A stretch of DNA of 64,000 nucleotides. Origin: Euglena gracilis (Eukaryota; Euglenida; Euglenophyceae; Euglenales). Both the position numbers and the translations under genes were made by a program. The stretch spans positions 60,198,168 to 60,262,167 of the forward strand of contig CP154954.1 in assembly GCA_039621445.1 (NCBI GenBank), given 5' to 3'. This document shows, piece by piece, positions 10,190-22,665 of the stretch; position 1 is the stretch's first letter; each line of letters starts with the position of its first letter. Under the pieces are notes generated by a model. The model worked only from the letters and a program-made list of their open reading frames with translations, was not told where the DNA came from and searched no databases.

Positions 10190-10740
10190 TCTCGTCATTT
10201 TTGCCCGCTTTTGACTTTTGGCTTTTGGCCGCTTTTGGCTGCATTTGATTTTTTGGCCATTTTTGGTCTTTTTTTTTCTCACCCACTTTGCCCGCTTTGC
10301 CCGCTTTGCCCGCTTGCTCCTTCTTTTGCCGGCTTCTTTGCTTTTTGGCACTTTTGGCTGTTTTTTGACCACTTTTGTCCGTTTTTGTGCATTTTTGCCC
10401 ACTTCTCTCAACTTTTTTTTTTTTGCACTTTCGCCATTTTTGGCCACTCCTTTGGGAGCTTTTGACTGCTCTGGCTGCTTCTGGCTTTTGTCCACTGTTT
10501 TGGACACTTTTAAACCATTTGTAGGCTAATTTCACACCACTCAGAAAATTGGCAAGTGAAGGTAAAAATGGCAGAATCGCAAAAAAAAAAAAACAAAGCC
10601 CACCAAAATGGCCAAAAAGAAAGGTCAAAATCGCCGAAATGGCCCAAAAAATAACCCTGGAGAAAAATTGGAAAAGGGGCCCAGCAGAACAGGAAATTGC
10701 CGGAAGAAGCAAAAAAAAAAACCGCTCAAAAGAGCCGTGT
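10190..10740. repeat. T-rich degenerate repeat facing an A-rich partner
   Basis: 10190-10510 is a degenerate repeat of TTTTGGC/TTTGCCCGC units on the plus strand. 10550-10735 is A-rich with GCCAAAA and GGCCAAAAA units, so the two halves could fold back imperfectly. Long Lys- and Phe-rich open frames here are by-products of composition and are not called as genes. Confidence 0.6.
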
Positions 10741-11301
10741 CTGGTCCCCTCTTCTTGTACTGACTGTTTTGCCTGGTGAGGTCGTTAAAACACACAACAA
10801 AATAATTTTGTGAACGTCGCATGATATAACCATTTTTTTTAACTTGCTTTCCCCTTCAGCCAATCAATTAACATCCAGGGCCAACCAGGCCAACCATAGC
10901 CGATGAAGGCTGCCTAGAGCGCCAAATGGGAAGCCACCACATGGGGCAACCACCACCCTTCTCTGCCCCGTCAGATGCCTTGTAACCCTCCTCTCTCCCG
11001 AGAAAGGCTTCGAACATTCTGCATGGGCCAGTCCTTGGCAAATGTTAACCTGCCAATTTTAATCTTATTATCAAATCTGTAAATTATTGTTTTTGGAAAT
11101 TGTTATTTTTGTACTATTTTTGTACTTCTGCAAATTCTTATTTTTGAATTAAATTGTTAAATTCAATTATTGTTACATTTGAGGTTTGACCCCGCCGAGG
11201 TTTGTGTTGTGTGTGTCTTCCGAAGGGAGGCCGGCGGACAGTGGCCCGGGGCCGGTGGGCAACAAGCGGGGCAGCGAGCCTGCCTCCCCCTCACACTGGA
11301 G

Positions 11302-11424
11302 CTGTCAGAGGCGGGGCAGGACTTCCTGCAGAAGCTGCTGGTGCTGGACCCGAAGGAGCGGTACACGGCCAGCCAGGCGCTGGAGCACCCCTGGATCCGG
11401 GACGCCGCCGATGCCCCGGGGGCG
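11302..11424 (+). CDS. Protein kinase C-lobe exon (CAMK-like)
   Basis: This 41-codon phase-0 exon lies between an AG at 11301 and a GT at 11425. It encodes LSEAGQDFLQKLLVLDPKER followed by YTASQALEHPWIRDAADAPG. That is the classic end of a Ser/Thr kinase domain: the helix before subdomain XI, the D-P-x-x-R motif with its invariant Arg, and the A-L-x-H-P-W-I motif typical of CAMK-group kinases. No N-lobe, HRD or DFG exon is visible anywhere between 1 and 11301 on the plus strand. The rest of the kinase lies left of the window or is missing. Confidence 0.8.
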
Positions 11425-11964
11425 GTTGACCCCGCTCCCGGATTTGGCCTTGCTGACCTTGCCCTTGTCTGTGTGTGCCCCCTCTCCCCCGGGAAGTTGT
11501 TGCCATGACTCAGAACTGCCTGACGTGTGAGGACCACTTCACAGTGGGGTTGGGGTAGGTAGGTGTGTCCCACTTCCCTCTTTCACACGTTGTATGTTTG
11601 GGTTCTCTGGTTGGGAAGCTATCTTTTAAGGAGGGGGTTTGGTGCAAGACTTCATGTTGCCTTCATGTCGATTCCATAATTTTCTGCTTGCGAAGCATTT
11701 GAAAATGCAACGTTTGTGGCGGGGTGGAAGGTGACCCCCCCGCTTCTGGGATATGTGGCAGGAGCCCCCCGCACTTGAGGTTGGGAACTGTGGGTGGTAT
11801 GGGGGGGTTAGTGTGTGGGGGGGAGTGTGCGTTGGGCAGTGCGTGGGGGGAGTGCGTGTGGGGGAGTGTGTGTGGGGGGGTCTGACTGGGAACTGGGGGG
11901 CCACTGTGATACTTTACCGCGGCACCGCCCCCCGGCCCCCGACGCCGCGGCCCACGTGCCGCAG

Positions 11965-12074
11965 GTGCCCACGCTGCCCCACCTCTCCTCCGGCCGCTCC
12001 GCCCCGGCCACCCCCCACCACGGGAAGGCGGACTCCCAGCGTGGCACACCAGCCGCCAACAGGGGCCGCCCAGG
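11965..12074 (+). CDS. Candidate exon after the kinase domain, Ser/Pro/His-rich
   Basis: Between CAG at 11964 and a GT at 12075 the plus strand reads VPTLPHLSSGRSAPATPHHG then KADSQRGTPAANRGRP. It is GC-rich with low-complexity composition typical of the linker after a kinase domain. The phase link to the exon at 13110 is not resolved, so an intervening exon may be missed. Confidence 0.5.
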
Positions 12075-12360
12075 GTTGACATCATGGCCTTGGCGACAAC
12101 ACACCGCCCTGTGGTGTGCTGCCTGTGTGTTTCGTGGCGCCGAGTGTGCTCTTTCCCGGTTTTTCTCATCGATGACAGAGGGAGAAGAGAGCACATTTGT
12201 CCCAGCAAATTGTAAAAGGAGATTGACCTTTGATTTTGATTCCAACCAAGCGGCCCCCCACCAACCAAGGTCGGTGCGGGACTCCCCCATTTCTTATCAT
12301 TTTTGTCCTGCTTCACACACTTACAAGGGTTCTGTGCCCGTTTCCCCACCTCATCACATA

Positions 12361-13064
<704 letters not shown>

Positions 13065-13109
13065 TCACACACTCAGACCTGCACACGCACCCCACCCCGC
13101 CTGCCGCAG

Positions 13110-13279
13110 TGCAAGAAGGGCGACCGTGTGCCCTCTGGCCCGCTGTCCCCCTCGCAGCCCCCAGAGGCTTCAGGGCCGGCCCCGGCCCCTCGGCGCCGGA
13201 AGAAGAAGCTGGTGGTGCACCGAGAGGACCTGGCGATGGACGTGGACGCCCTGATTGGCATCCTGGAGCGTCGCGCAGG
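13110..13279 (+). CDS. Candidate exon, Pro-rich then basic then helical
   Basis: Acceptor CCGCAG ends at 13109 and a donor GT follows 13279. The reading is CKKGDRVPSGPLSPSQPPEA, SGPAPAPRRRKKKLVVHRED and LAMDVDALIGILERRAG. The RRRKKK cluster could be a nuclear localisation signal. It probably belongs to the kinase gene because strand and composition match. Confidence 0.6.
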
Positions 13280-14350
13280 GTGCCCCCGGCATTGTGTTTG
13301 GTAGGCGGTGACCCTGCCATGCCGTTGCTGGAAGGAGAGGGCCAAAATCCAAGTTGGCATTATTTCTTTGACGATAAAGTTCAAATCCAGTTATCTAAGG
13401 CACCTTGTGCCAGTGATTTTAGCGACTGACCCCTACCCAGTGCGGGTCGTTCTGAACTGTTTTCAAGTATGCTTTTTTTTTACAGTGGTTCTTTCCTGAC
13501 CTGCATTTTGATTCTTGCTTTATTGTCTTATTGTCTTTATTTGTTTTTTTTTGAATTTTCGCTTTCTCTAGATTGACATCCCGTTGTCTAAGTCAACTTG
13601 GGCTGAAAGTATGCCCATTTTTGGAAATGTGCACCGCTGGCAATCAAAGTCCCCCCCCCAGTTGAGCACCATGACCCATTTATACCGATCCCTGTGGGAC
13701 TTCAAGAAATGTGAAAGTGACACACCGACCCGTCAGCATAAACGGGGGGGGTTGATGAATTCGTTTTCATGATCACTTCTTGCAGGTTGGTTGGGGCCTT
13801 GGCCACCTGCCTCCCAAAATATGGCCTACAACCAGCCTCAAACTGCCAAATTCGGCACACACTCGGGCCTGGAAAACCCCAACCCGAACCCTTACCCTGA
13901 CCAGAAAAAAAGCTTCCCAAGCTGGTCCGGTCTCCCAAGGGAACACCATGGTTGGTCCCTGGCTTGGGTGGGAGGTCACAGATGGAGATTTGACCGTATT
14001 TTGTGCTCAAATTTGGGCCTGATTTGGGTCAAGCTTTTGGCCTAAATCCCAACCCTATTCCAAACTAAAACGTCAGTCCGAAACCCAGCCAAAGCGAGAA
14101 AGAGAAACGGAATCGTGGCGTCGCGAACCGTGGCCCCTCGTTTCACCATAGGCGCCGTGGTGAACTTTCGCCATATTTTGTTTTGGTGCAGTGACCAGGT
14201 TCAACAGGCAGCATTCACCACTGGACCCCAGACTCAGTGAGCCAGTGGCTGACCAAGTGATCACAATGGGACGCCCATTCATTAACACTGTGGCGCTTGC
14301 GTTGTAACCTTAGCTAACGGGATTGAAATGCCCATTCCTTTGACCATGCA

Positions 14351-14665
14351 TACCTACCCCCCCCCCGGGAAATTGTCATGCCCGAGAACCTGTCAGGGTC
14401 CCGTCCGGGAAACTGTCAGGGTCCCCGGTACCGGCCAACCTGTCAGTTTAGGAAGTTGTCAGGGTCCCCGGTACCGGCCAACCTGTCAGGGTCATTTTTC
14501 ATTGACTTTCCCTTGAAATGCCTACCCGGGAAACTGTCAGGGTCCCGCCCGGGAAACTGTCAGGGTCCCTGGTACCGGCCAACCTGTCATGATAGGAAGT
14601 TGTCAGGGTCCCCGATACTGGCCAACCTGTCAGGTGACAGTTTCCCGGGGGGGGGGGGGTAGGTA
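14351..14665. mobile_element. V-family element, copy 1 (MITE-like, internally repetitive)
   Basis: The ends are inverted: TACCTACCCCCCC with GGGAAATTGTCA on the left, and TGACAGTTTCCC with GGGGGTAGGTA on the right. Inside are at least six units of AACTGTCAGGGTCCC and ACCGGCCAACCTGTCA. No coding frame belongs to it. Degraded relatives occur at 17460-17593 and 28735-28917. Confidence 0.7.
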
Positions 14666-15384
14666 GCACACCTTTGAAGATCTGGAAGAAACGTATGATA
14701 ACATAAATCCATCACACAGCCATATATTTGACAACGATTCACAAATCCCCCTCAGGAGGAGCTCGGACCAGATCTCCTCGATATTTTGTGTCTTATATCA
14801 CCTGCATCAACATTGGCACAAGATGATGGGATAGAAGCATCTCTTCAGCACTCAGAATAAAACCGTGATGGGCGTTTGAGAGGTTTGGGGTGGTTCAAAG
14901 CGAGTGGCATGGGTCTGTTATCCAACAACGCCGCCCTCATTGTCCATGTTGACACAGTGTGACGCCTTGGGTTTGGCGGACTCCCTTCGGCACTCTGGCC
15001 TCACCCCAGCGTGACATACCTCAACCTTGCCAAGGATCCTTGGACTCCCACCGATGCCAAAAAGGTTCTCCGGGTGCTGTTCTGGTCGCTTTGTGCTTTT
15101 TACTGTCCATTTGGATTTGCATATGCCTTGAAGCAAAGGAGGTATTGAGCTTGGGTTTCTTTGAACTCAGGTTAAAGGAAAATTCACCCAATATACTCGT
15201 TGCTGAAATTTTGGTTTGGTTGATCTGCGTTGATTTTTTGAACCTGTCGAACTGCCTCCTGTTGTGTCCTGTCTCCTGTCCCCGACCTGTTCCCATACCA
15301 GTTTTTTTTCAGAATTTTCACATTTTCGCCCTCCCCAGTTTTTGCCGTTTGGGAGTTCTGCTCCGCGTTGCTGAATCGCTGGAG

Positions 15385-15589
15385 GGGGGACACGGCGCAC
15401 ACGGCGGCCGGCCGCTGGCCAAAACGCCGCACATCCGGCAGGTGGACGGGCCCTGCGGGGCCAGCTCGAAGGCCGCCGACCTCCGCACTGTGGACGACGT
15501 GTTGACCCTGGCCACCGCCGCCACCAGCGCTGCCTCGGCCACAGCCCCCCCCCCCCCCCCCGGCGCGATTCAACCCCCTCCCCGGAGAA
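15385..15589 (+). CDS. Candidate exon, Ala-rich
   Basis: The plus frame reads GGHGAHGGRPLAKTPHIRQV, DGPCGASSKAADLRTVDDVL and TLATAATSAASATAPPPPP. It is GC-rich, bounded by GGAG on the left and a possible GT at 15590. Strand and composition fit the kinase gene. The exact ends are uncertain because of the poly-C run at 15545-15560. Confidence 0.5.
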
Positions 15590-15741
15590 GTGCCGTTTTG
15601 GGTTCTGGCAGATCAATTAGCACCTTCGCGATCTATAGGAAGCCTTCTATGGGATCTATGGGAAGGTGTTCTGGACCAACCCCTTCCTTGGCACGTTCCA
15701 AAGGTAGCAAAAAGTATTTCGGTGCTGCTCGCCGGGTAGTA

Positions 15742-15950
15742 CCTTCCCCCCCTTGTCTGAGCACCCCCCTTTGGTTCATCCCTATTTTTTGAAGCTCATA
15801 TCTCGGGAAGGCTATTTTTGTGCGTTTTGGAAAGTAAATATTCGATAATTTCGGAATTCAAGAAACTTTTGAAGCCTGATTTGGTGAGTTATTGTTGATT
15901 TGTTTGCATCCAAATGTTTGTAAGTTCGACAATGGACCTCCAAATATCAT
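15742..15950. mobile_element. R-family element, truncated diverged copy
   Basis: It begins TA then CCTTCCCCCCCTTGTCTGAG, matching the R-family end. 15880-15945 is the reverse complement of the core found at 38570-38635 and 50220-50280 (TTTGGAGGTCCACTGTTGAA; CATTTGGATGCAGAAATCAA). The other end is missing. Confidence 0.6.
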
Positions 15951-17459
15951 CACCGCAGTCTTTGGGCTGGAAGAGGCTTTGGGGATTGGGACTGCACTTG
16001 ACCTGCGAAATTTTGGGTGTATGAATATTTATGTGTAGTGTATACGTTCATGTGTGTCTGTGTGTACATTTGCGCGAGAGTGTGAAACAGGTGTTATAAG
16101 GTCGCATATCAACCGGATGGGCTGTGCTCCGCCATGCATTGCCTGACCACAGCCCTCAGGCTACCGCTCATGACTGAATGAAGGTGACCGTTTCCTCTCT
16201 TGAAGGGTGTGCTCATTCCCAGCATCAGGCAGAATCTGTCTATATCTTCGAAGCCACAATGTTATTTTTATTGAAAAGATAGAAAACTCTGTGCAAAGCA
16301 TCCCCCCCACAATTTTGGACCACAGCTACAGCTATGCCCGCTGATTCATGTTACAACAATCGCCAGAATCGCCGGGGTCACAACCTAGCAACCCCTCGGC
16401 GGTACCTCGTGCGAGTGGGATGTCAGCCAACCTCTCGTCACACCTTCAGTGCTGCCACCTATTCGTGTCACAACCTCCTAACCTGCGGCTCACCCTCGGG
16501 ATCCAACCCGTTTCCTTTGCATTTGGCGGTAGGAGAAGGTTCCTACACGCCACCCCCTCCCCCGCCGTATATGTCTGACCCCGATGGAAGCCCACTGGGT
16601 GGTTCCGCAGTTTATTCGGTGCTAAAAAGCAGGGCAAGCCAGAACAAGCAAGTCGGAAAAGGCACTGCGCTCTGGAAGTTGATGGGGAGCTGCAAGGATT
16701 TGGTCCTTTCTTTGGACTCAACGTTCGGTGAGCTCAAGCGAGCGCGACAACCTGCGTTACCCTTCCAGCAATCATCACCCCTTCCCGCGGCGACGGTTCT
16801 TTGGCCACAGGGCGTTGCAAGGAAGATATCATCGAGAGGAATGCCATTTTGGACTGCCAATGGGAAACCAACCCCAAAATCAGAAGACAGCATGCAGGAA
16901 ACCACACATCAAGTTTGGATAATATCCACCAAAACAAACCAAAACAAAAAGTCCAAGATTCCAAGCCGCAAAAAAAAAATGGGGTTTGCGCCGGAAAACG
17001 TGCGACAGTCACTTGGAAAACCACCGACTGGCAGGCTTGAATGTGCCCCATAGCCCCCCAGTGCCCTCTAGCCCCCCGCCCCCCACCTCCTGCAGCCCAG
17101 TCCCAGTTCCGCCTTCATCAGGAAGGCAGGCTCCATCCGGAGGAGAGGATTGCCATTTGCTTGCCTGGCGGGTGTTGGGCCAATGCCCCCCAACCATCAA
17201 CCAAAGCCCCCTAACATTAACCCCCCCACCAGGGTCTACCAGGGTTTGAAGTTTCGCCCAAATTTTATGGTGTCAGAAAGTCATCATCACTGTCACCACC
17301 ATTGTGTTGACCCGGGTGGACAAGCGACCCCCCAGCAGGGTTCGATATAAGGAGTGCATACGGGGTTTAGGTGGGGGGGTGCCCCCCCCCTTCACTGGAG
17401 GGGTTCTGGACCCTCCCCCCCCCCTCCACCTGCCGAGGGGCGTCCGGACCGACCCTGGG
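15951..17459. other. Intronic stretch without a recognised gene
   Basis: The stretch is mixed-composition DNA. The open frame at 16334-17053 (239 codons) has no supporting family or codon pattern, and I regard it as chance. A GGTTCGATATAAGG motif is at 17339-17352, followed by a G/C-tract repeat at 17370-17470. Confidence 0.5.
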
Positions 17460-17593
17460 GGTTCCCGGGACCCCTCAAAAGGTTCCGGGAAATTATCCTC
17501 TGTACCCACTGACCTGCCCTTTTAAGGACCTGTCTCTTACCTCTGTCCCTGCTGACTTGTATGGTGACAGTTTCCCGGGGGGGGGGGTATGTA
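17460..17593. mobile_element. V-family element, decayed copy 2
   Basis: It begins near TTCCGGGAAATTATCC and ends with GGTGACAGTTTCCC followed by a poly-G run and GTATGTA. It retains the family ends but few of the internal CTGTCAGGG units. Confidence 0.55.
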
Positions 17594-17599
17594 CATGAG

Positions 17600-17820
17600 C
17601 CACCTGCTCAAAACACACTTGTGTCGCTGGCGGCCCTTGGGAAGTCCTGCCTCTCCTCCGCCGGCGCTGTCCCCAAACTTGCACACACGGTCCCATGCCC
17701 CTGCCCCTGCCCCTCGCGATGCACCCCCTCCCGGCGCTGCGGCGGTGGCTTCGGTCCCCGCCGGGCGCCGACGTGATAGTCCCGGTCCGTCGCTGCGCTG
17801 CTGAGGACGGGACAGGCGGT
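17600..17820 (+). CDS. Possible exon, Pro/Arg-rich
   Basis: A GC-rich island has the plus frame SPNLHTRSHAPAPAPRDAPP then PGAAAVASVPAGRRRDSPGP. The style is like the kinase-gene exons, but splice sites are not clear and neighbouring frames are also open. Confidence 0.3.
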
Positions 17821-18169
17821 GCCCCATCTGATGGGCCTGCGGTGGGAGGGTTGGTGGCTGGCAGTGTGATATTGAGTGCCAGACCAGTTTTCCGCTGAGT
17901 TTTGGATTGAATTTGAATTGAGTTGAAAGTGGAATTGGAGTAATATCGAAATTGTGGGGATGTTTCACTGCGATGCAAATCCGTTTTATCAAGAATCCCC
18001 AAGTTTAATTATATTTTTCTTTGATTATTCAACATGAATAATATTTTAGCAAGTCCCTGGTAAAATTTTTTTGGATTCAGTTTGACGAGCAGTTAGTTTT
18101 TCCTCACCCAGAACGTTGAGCTTTGAATCACCCAATCTTTGGCTTGGGGTGATGGGGTCAAATTTCATT

Positions 18170-18400
18170 TTTTTTGCTTCTTCCTTTTGAGACTTATTTC
18201 AGCAGCTTTTAGTTTTGTGGGTGCTTCTTTTTTTTGCAATGCTTTTTTTGTTTTTTTTGGGCATTTTGTTGGGAGATCATTTTAGCTCCTTTTTTCTCAA
18301 ATATTTTTGCTCAAATAATATTGCTATTTTTGCTTTTTTTTGCAAATATTTTTTACTTTTGTCCTTTCTTATCAAATATTGACACACATTTCCGTCAGTT
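18170..18400. repeat. T-rich low-complexity tract
   Basis: This is a TTTTTGC/TTTTTTGG-rich intronic stretch with no coding signal. Confidence 0.7.
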
Positions 18401-18489
18401 GTTGTATCAGTCAGTTGTTCTAGAAGTCGTCATTCACCCGAAAAAATACATTCTCTCTCCGTGCATCTGTCTCCCTAAGTATCCCCAAG

Positions 18490-18870
18490 TGCCCCGGTGG
18501 GCGTCAGCAGCATCCCTGATGCCACACCGTACCCACTGGCAGCAATTCACAGCAATTACCCGTGCTCCTGTTCCGCATTTCACGTCACAGAGGGCAGCAG
18601 CATTTCACAGGTTCAATCTGCTAGACTCTGGACAAACCTTCCTTTCAAACCTTCTTGGGCCACTGCCTGGAGTGTGATCGAACATATGCCTAGGGGCGTG
18701 TCCAGCCCATCGCCCATCTCACTGCTCATGTACAGCCCCCCAGTGTGTTGCCTGGCTGACACAGCCCTCTCCTCCCCCTCGTCCAGTGTAAACCCCCCTC
18801 CAGGCTCGGCTGCACTCCGGGTCCAGGTGGTCGCCAGGGGATTCCCACCAGCCAAGTCCCATCTTGTGTG
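18490..18870 (+). CDS. Possible exon(s), Ser/Pro-rich
   Basis: The plus frame VGVSSIPDATPYPLAAIHSN continues to a CAG at about 18610, and then VQSARLWTNLPFK and SPSPISLLMYSPPVCC. It could be one exon or two fragments; no family is recognised. Confidence 0.3.
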
Positions 18871-19899
18871 CCGCACTGATGCTTCTCTTGGATTTGTTTT
18901 TCCATTCCGATTCAGATATTTCGAAGATTTTTATTTCGAAGATTTGATTCTGCGACTGCTATTTTTTTTGAAGAGTTATTTTGATTTTTTACCCAAATCC
19001 AAAACAAATATGTTTCCCCCCCCTCTTTTTATGTGAAGTAGCCTCAGAGTGGTGGGACCCCACTGATGTGACATGGAGGCTTTCAAACCCCCCTTCCCGG
19101 CATCATGCAAGTGTGGGACCAATCCCCTATTTCTGCTTTTTCCTCCTTCCAATTCCGACCGACGTTCTTCCTGGGTAACTCTTGGACGTTTCCGATGCAC
19201 GGACCTCTACAGGTCAGGTTTCAGGTTTTATGAGGGTGTCATGGTCTCAGGTGGGAGGGGTGCCCCCCTTTGACTTCAGGGGGGGGGGTCTGGACCCCCA
19301 CCTGCCAAGTGGGCTCCGGACTTTTTCCCAAGACCTCAAAAGGCCAGCATTTTCCTTCTGGATTTTTGTGTCAATTTTTTTTTGGAATTTTCACAATTTT
19401 TTTTAAATTGAAATGTGCCCAAAGCGGCATCTGGATGGATTCTGAGGGGTGAAATCTTTCGGACCTGCGCTTTGCACCAGGCTGAAAATTGGCAAACGGG
19501 TTCATTCATAAAGAGACAGTTTTGGATTGGCCCCTGGGCCTCGGAAGTGCGCATCCCAAAGGCAGCAGGGACAGAGGAAGAGAAAAAAGTTGTCCCACCC
19601 CAAAATTTTGGTCTGATTTCAGGATTTTTGACCTAAATTGGGGCCTGAAATCCCCAAGTTTAACACACCCAAACCCGAAAGGGCATGGGGACATACGCTC
19701 CTTGAACCGCCCTGGGGGGCTATTGAAATAATGGGGGGTTTAACTTTTGGTCTTGTTTTAGGCCCAATGTTGCATTCACTGCAGGCGAACAGCAGGTTTA
19801 ACAATTCTAACCCTGCCCACCCTTCAGTAACCCTAACACCCGCTGCAAGGTTGGGGGTCTTGCCCCCCCCCCCCCGAAGGGGTCAACAACCCTCCATGC

Positions 19900-20090
19900 C
19901 ACACACAATTTTGGTCCTGCCCCCCTGCCAGGTTATTTGGGCCTTTTTTTCAGCGTCATAAAGGAAATTTGCTTAAAAAGGGGGTGCCAAGTTACTGGAA
20001 CCATCTTTTTTTGCCCCCCCCCCAAGTTATATGGCCACTGCAAGGAGCAAGGACCACGCCAGGTTATTCGGGGTGGCTTATGTGTGTTAT
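19900..20090. mobile_element. W-family repeat, copy 1
   Basis: Segments CAGGTTATTTGGGCC, TTTCAGCGTCATAAAGG, GTGCCAAGTTACTGGAACCA and GGACCACGCCAGGTTATTCG occur in the same order, reverse-complemented, at 32880-33095. It is non-coding and its ends are not defined. Confidence 0.65.
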
Positions 20091-20509
20091 CCAGTTTTTA
20101 TTTTCCATTGTGCAGATGAAGTGGAGTGGTGGCAGATTCAGGATTGCGACGAGTGGCGATGGAATCCTCCCAAATGTCAAGCCAGGCGAACGTTATTGCT
20201 TAAAATTGTAATCCCAGAATGCATAATTAATTAATTGAATCAGGAACGCTCGCTCAAATGTCTCCCGTAAAGTTTCTTCTCTCTTTTTTTTTTTCTGTGT
20301 TCACTGTGGTGCAGCAAGTGGGGGTTAAATATTCTTGATTTGATGCAGGGATTCAATGATGATTCAGGGGTTGTGATTAATCGTTATTATTGATTTAAAA
20401 ATTATATTTCAAATTTTTTTAAAAAATGTATTAATTCAGAAGCTTCACTCAGGATTCTGTAGGAAATGTCCAGTTAGGAATTTCTCAACAGAACTGGAGG
20501 TTGTTGATC

Positions 20510-20950
20510 CGGAAGGGGCCCCTGGGGTGGTTGGATGGAGCCGGGTCAGCCGTCCCTGCCATCGCCCGCACACCTCCCCCGGGGGCGCTGCGGCAGGCCT
20601 GGGGTCACCCAGACCGTGGAGGGGCGTCGATGCCTTGCCTGGCGCTGCCTTCACTGGGATGGGCGGCCCGGCGGTGGCATTCCCCGGGGGGCCTGTGCCC
20701 TCTGCATCAGTCCTACCGCAGGGCATCTCTGTGGTGGCAACCCGCGAAGTGGAATTCGGACGGGTGGGTTCGGCAAGCCCACAGTGCAGCGATGCCAGAG
20801 ACGTGGTGCACACTGAAAGAAATGTTGGTGTTTGCCAGCGGGCAGAGCCAGAGCTTCACAAGGGTTCAACAGGATGGGCCGTCTGGCCCTGCAGGCTGCC
20901 TGCAAGGGGGTCTGTCGGTACAGTGTGGGGTGGTTTGTTTCCAGAGCCGG
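20510..20950 (+). CDS. Possible exon of the plus-strand gene
   Basis: A GC-rich island has an open plus frame GLGSPRPWRGVDALPGAAFT, GMGGPAVAFPGGPVPSASVL and PQGISVVATREVEFGRVGSA. A second plus frame is also open across it, so the reading is a judgement of composition. No known domain. Confidence 0.35.
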
Positions 20951-21654
20951 TCACTCTTCTCCAGTTCATTCTCATCAACTGCCAAAACATTTAAAGTATC
21001 CGAAGCGGGAGGACAACATCAGTCGCTATCCCAGCTCTTTTAAGGTACATTTTTTTTGCTAGTTTTATCCTTTTTTCTTTTTTCTTTTTGTTTTTTGCCC
21101 CGACGATTTTGCTTCCTTTCACAACTATTTTCGGATAGGTTGTTGACAGCTTGCTTCGCTGTGCAGTGCTTTTGATTTTGTATTTTGACTGATCCATCAG
21201 AGGAGCACATTGCTGTTTGTCACTAACAGCAACAAATAATTGATTTGGGTTGGGTGTGCGGTATCTTTCCCAGACATAGGTCAGTGCTATGGATGCGGTC
21301 GCAAGCAAGCGACCTCATCACCCAAATTTGGACTGTGTTTGGGTGGCCAAGTTTCCAACGGCCACATCACTCCGGAAGGTCCCAACGTGTGACGGGGACG
21401 CCCTGCCCGCATCCAGGGCGGAGGTGGGCGTACGCCCAACTGGCTTGCTGACGGCCTCCCTCCCCCTGCCCCCTCCCTCCCCCTCCTTCCATGATACCGT
21501 GGCAAACCAAAGCCGTTTCATTTGGATCCTGTTGGCTTCCTTCCTTGCGATTGTTCCTTCCTTCTGTTGCCTTTTTAGTTTTTTGTGGGAACCTTTTTTA
21601 TGCTTAAAGATAAACCAAGAACTGTTATCCATTTTTCAATTTGCTAGATTTATA

Positions 21655-21717
21655 TACATAGATAGATATATGCATAGATAGAGATAGATATAGATTGATA
21701 GATAGATAGATAGATAG
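21655..21717. repeat. GATA microsatellite, left of the hAT element
   Basis: A (GATA)n tract is interrupted by the insertion at 21718 and resumes at 23078-23113, showing the insertion target. Confidence 0.9.
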
Positions 21718-21740
21718 CAGGGATTTGTGCTTATCCTGAA

Positions 21741-21893
21741 ATGGATAACTACGGATAACTACGGATAACTACGGATAAGCCCGAAACCCCCAAATACGGA
21801 TAAAAACGGATAACTACGGATAACTACGGATGAGCCAAAAAGTCCAAATAAGGATAATTACGGATAACTACGGATAACTACGGATAAGCAAAA
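21741..21893 (+). repeat. Left subterminal ACGGATAACT array of the hAT element
   Basis: About ten units of (T)ACGGATAACT, some diverged, are ordered in the plus direction. In hAT elements such subterminal motifs are transposase binding sites. Confidence 0.9.
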
Positions 21894-22249
21894 AAATTTG
21901 ACGAATGAGGATGAGCATGAACTGCATGAAGCTTGAGTGCACATCCACATCCTCAACCACAGGCTCTATTCTTTCTCCCTGTCAATGGATTTCCCTCCTG
22001 AAATTGGAAGGGGCAAAGGTGGTTAAACAGCCCGGAGCAAGTGCAGCTTTGATGGAGGTTCCTGGAGATGCAGGTGTTTTGTGTTAGAAAGCATCTGGGT
22101 ATCAATTCCCCCCCCCCAGGCCCCACGAACCCTTCTGTTGCACAACCATCCACCCCTCGAGTGCAACTAAAATTGGGTGAGATGATGGCCACCCTTCGAT
22201 CCGTGCCTTGGATCGGAAGTATACAACTGTTCATGGCAGCCTGAAGGTT

Positions 22250-22665
22250 GGCAGTCAGTTGTATCGGTCTGTGGGCCGGGTGTTTTCAACCCACATCGCA
22301 AGCATTCGGAAATCAATCTCTGGCAAAAAAGTGTGGATTGGAACTGATGAATAGACAGATTCACAAGGGCATGCCATTATCAATATTTTGGTTGGTTGGG
22401 CCCAAGTTTGGGGGTTGTGGCAACTCGCACTCTGGTTTGTCAAGGGCCAAACGATGGCGTTGAGCACCGAGTTTGTTTTCTAAGAAGAAAAGTAATGTCG
22501 TCTTTTTTCGAAGAACTTGCTAAGGAGGTCAATGAGGTTTTAAGGAGCATGAGAATTTCTGCTGGCAGGGTTGTTGCATTTGTCTCTGATGCAGCTTCTG
22601 TGCTCAAAGCAGCATATCAACCCATTTTCGCAACAATTTTCCATTTGGCAGCGTGCATCCTATAA
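22250..22665 (+). pseudogene. hAT transposase remnant
   Basis: 22322-22400 reads GKKVWIGTDE, then a stop TAG at 22352-22354 where Trp is expected, then TDSQGHAIINILVG. This matches the family pattern of a strand, D-E-W-T-D and I-N-x-L. After a change of frame, 22565-22663 reads RVVAFVSDAASVLKAAY then QPIFATIFHLAACIL, matching the next hAT block (SD-x-A...K-A and a Cys/His stretch). The dimerisation region near the C terminus is not seen. At least one stop and one frameshift make it inactive. Confidence 0.75.

Noticed and set aside
10041-10712. 223-codon minus frame, extremely Lys-rich in the middle
   Set aside because: The amino-acid pattern tracks a degenerate TTTTGGC repeat, there is no domain, and the start is in a homopolymer-rich stretch.
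16334-17053. 239-codon plus open frame as a gene
   Set aside because: No family resemblance, no codon bias like the nearby exons, overlapping open frames on both strands, and it ends in G/C-tract repeat DNA.
21741-21893. CRISPR or satellite reading of the ACGGATAACT array
   Set aside because: The units are directly abutting 10-mers just inside a transposon end, and the partner array at the other end identifies them as subterminal repeats.
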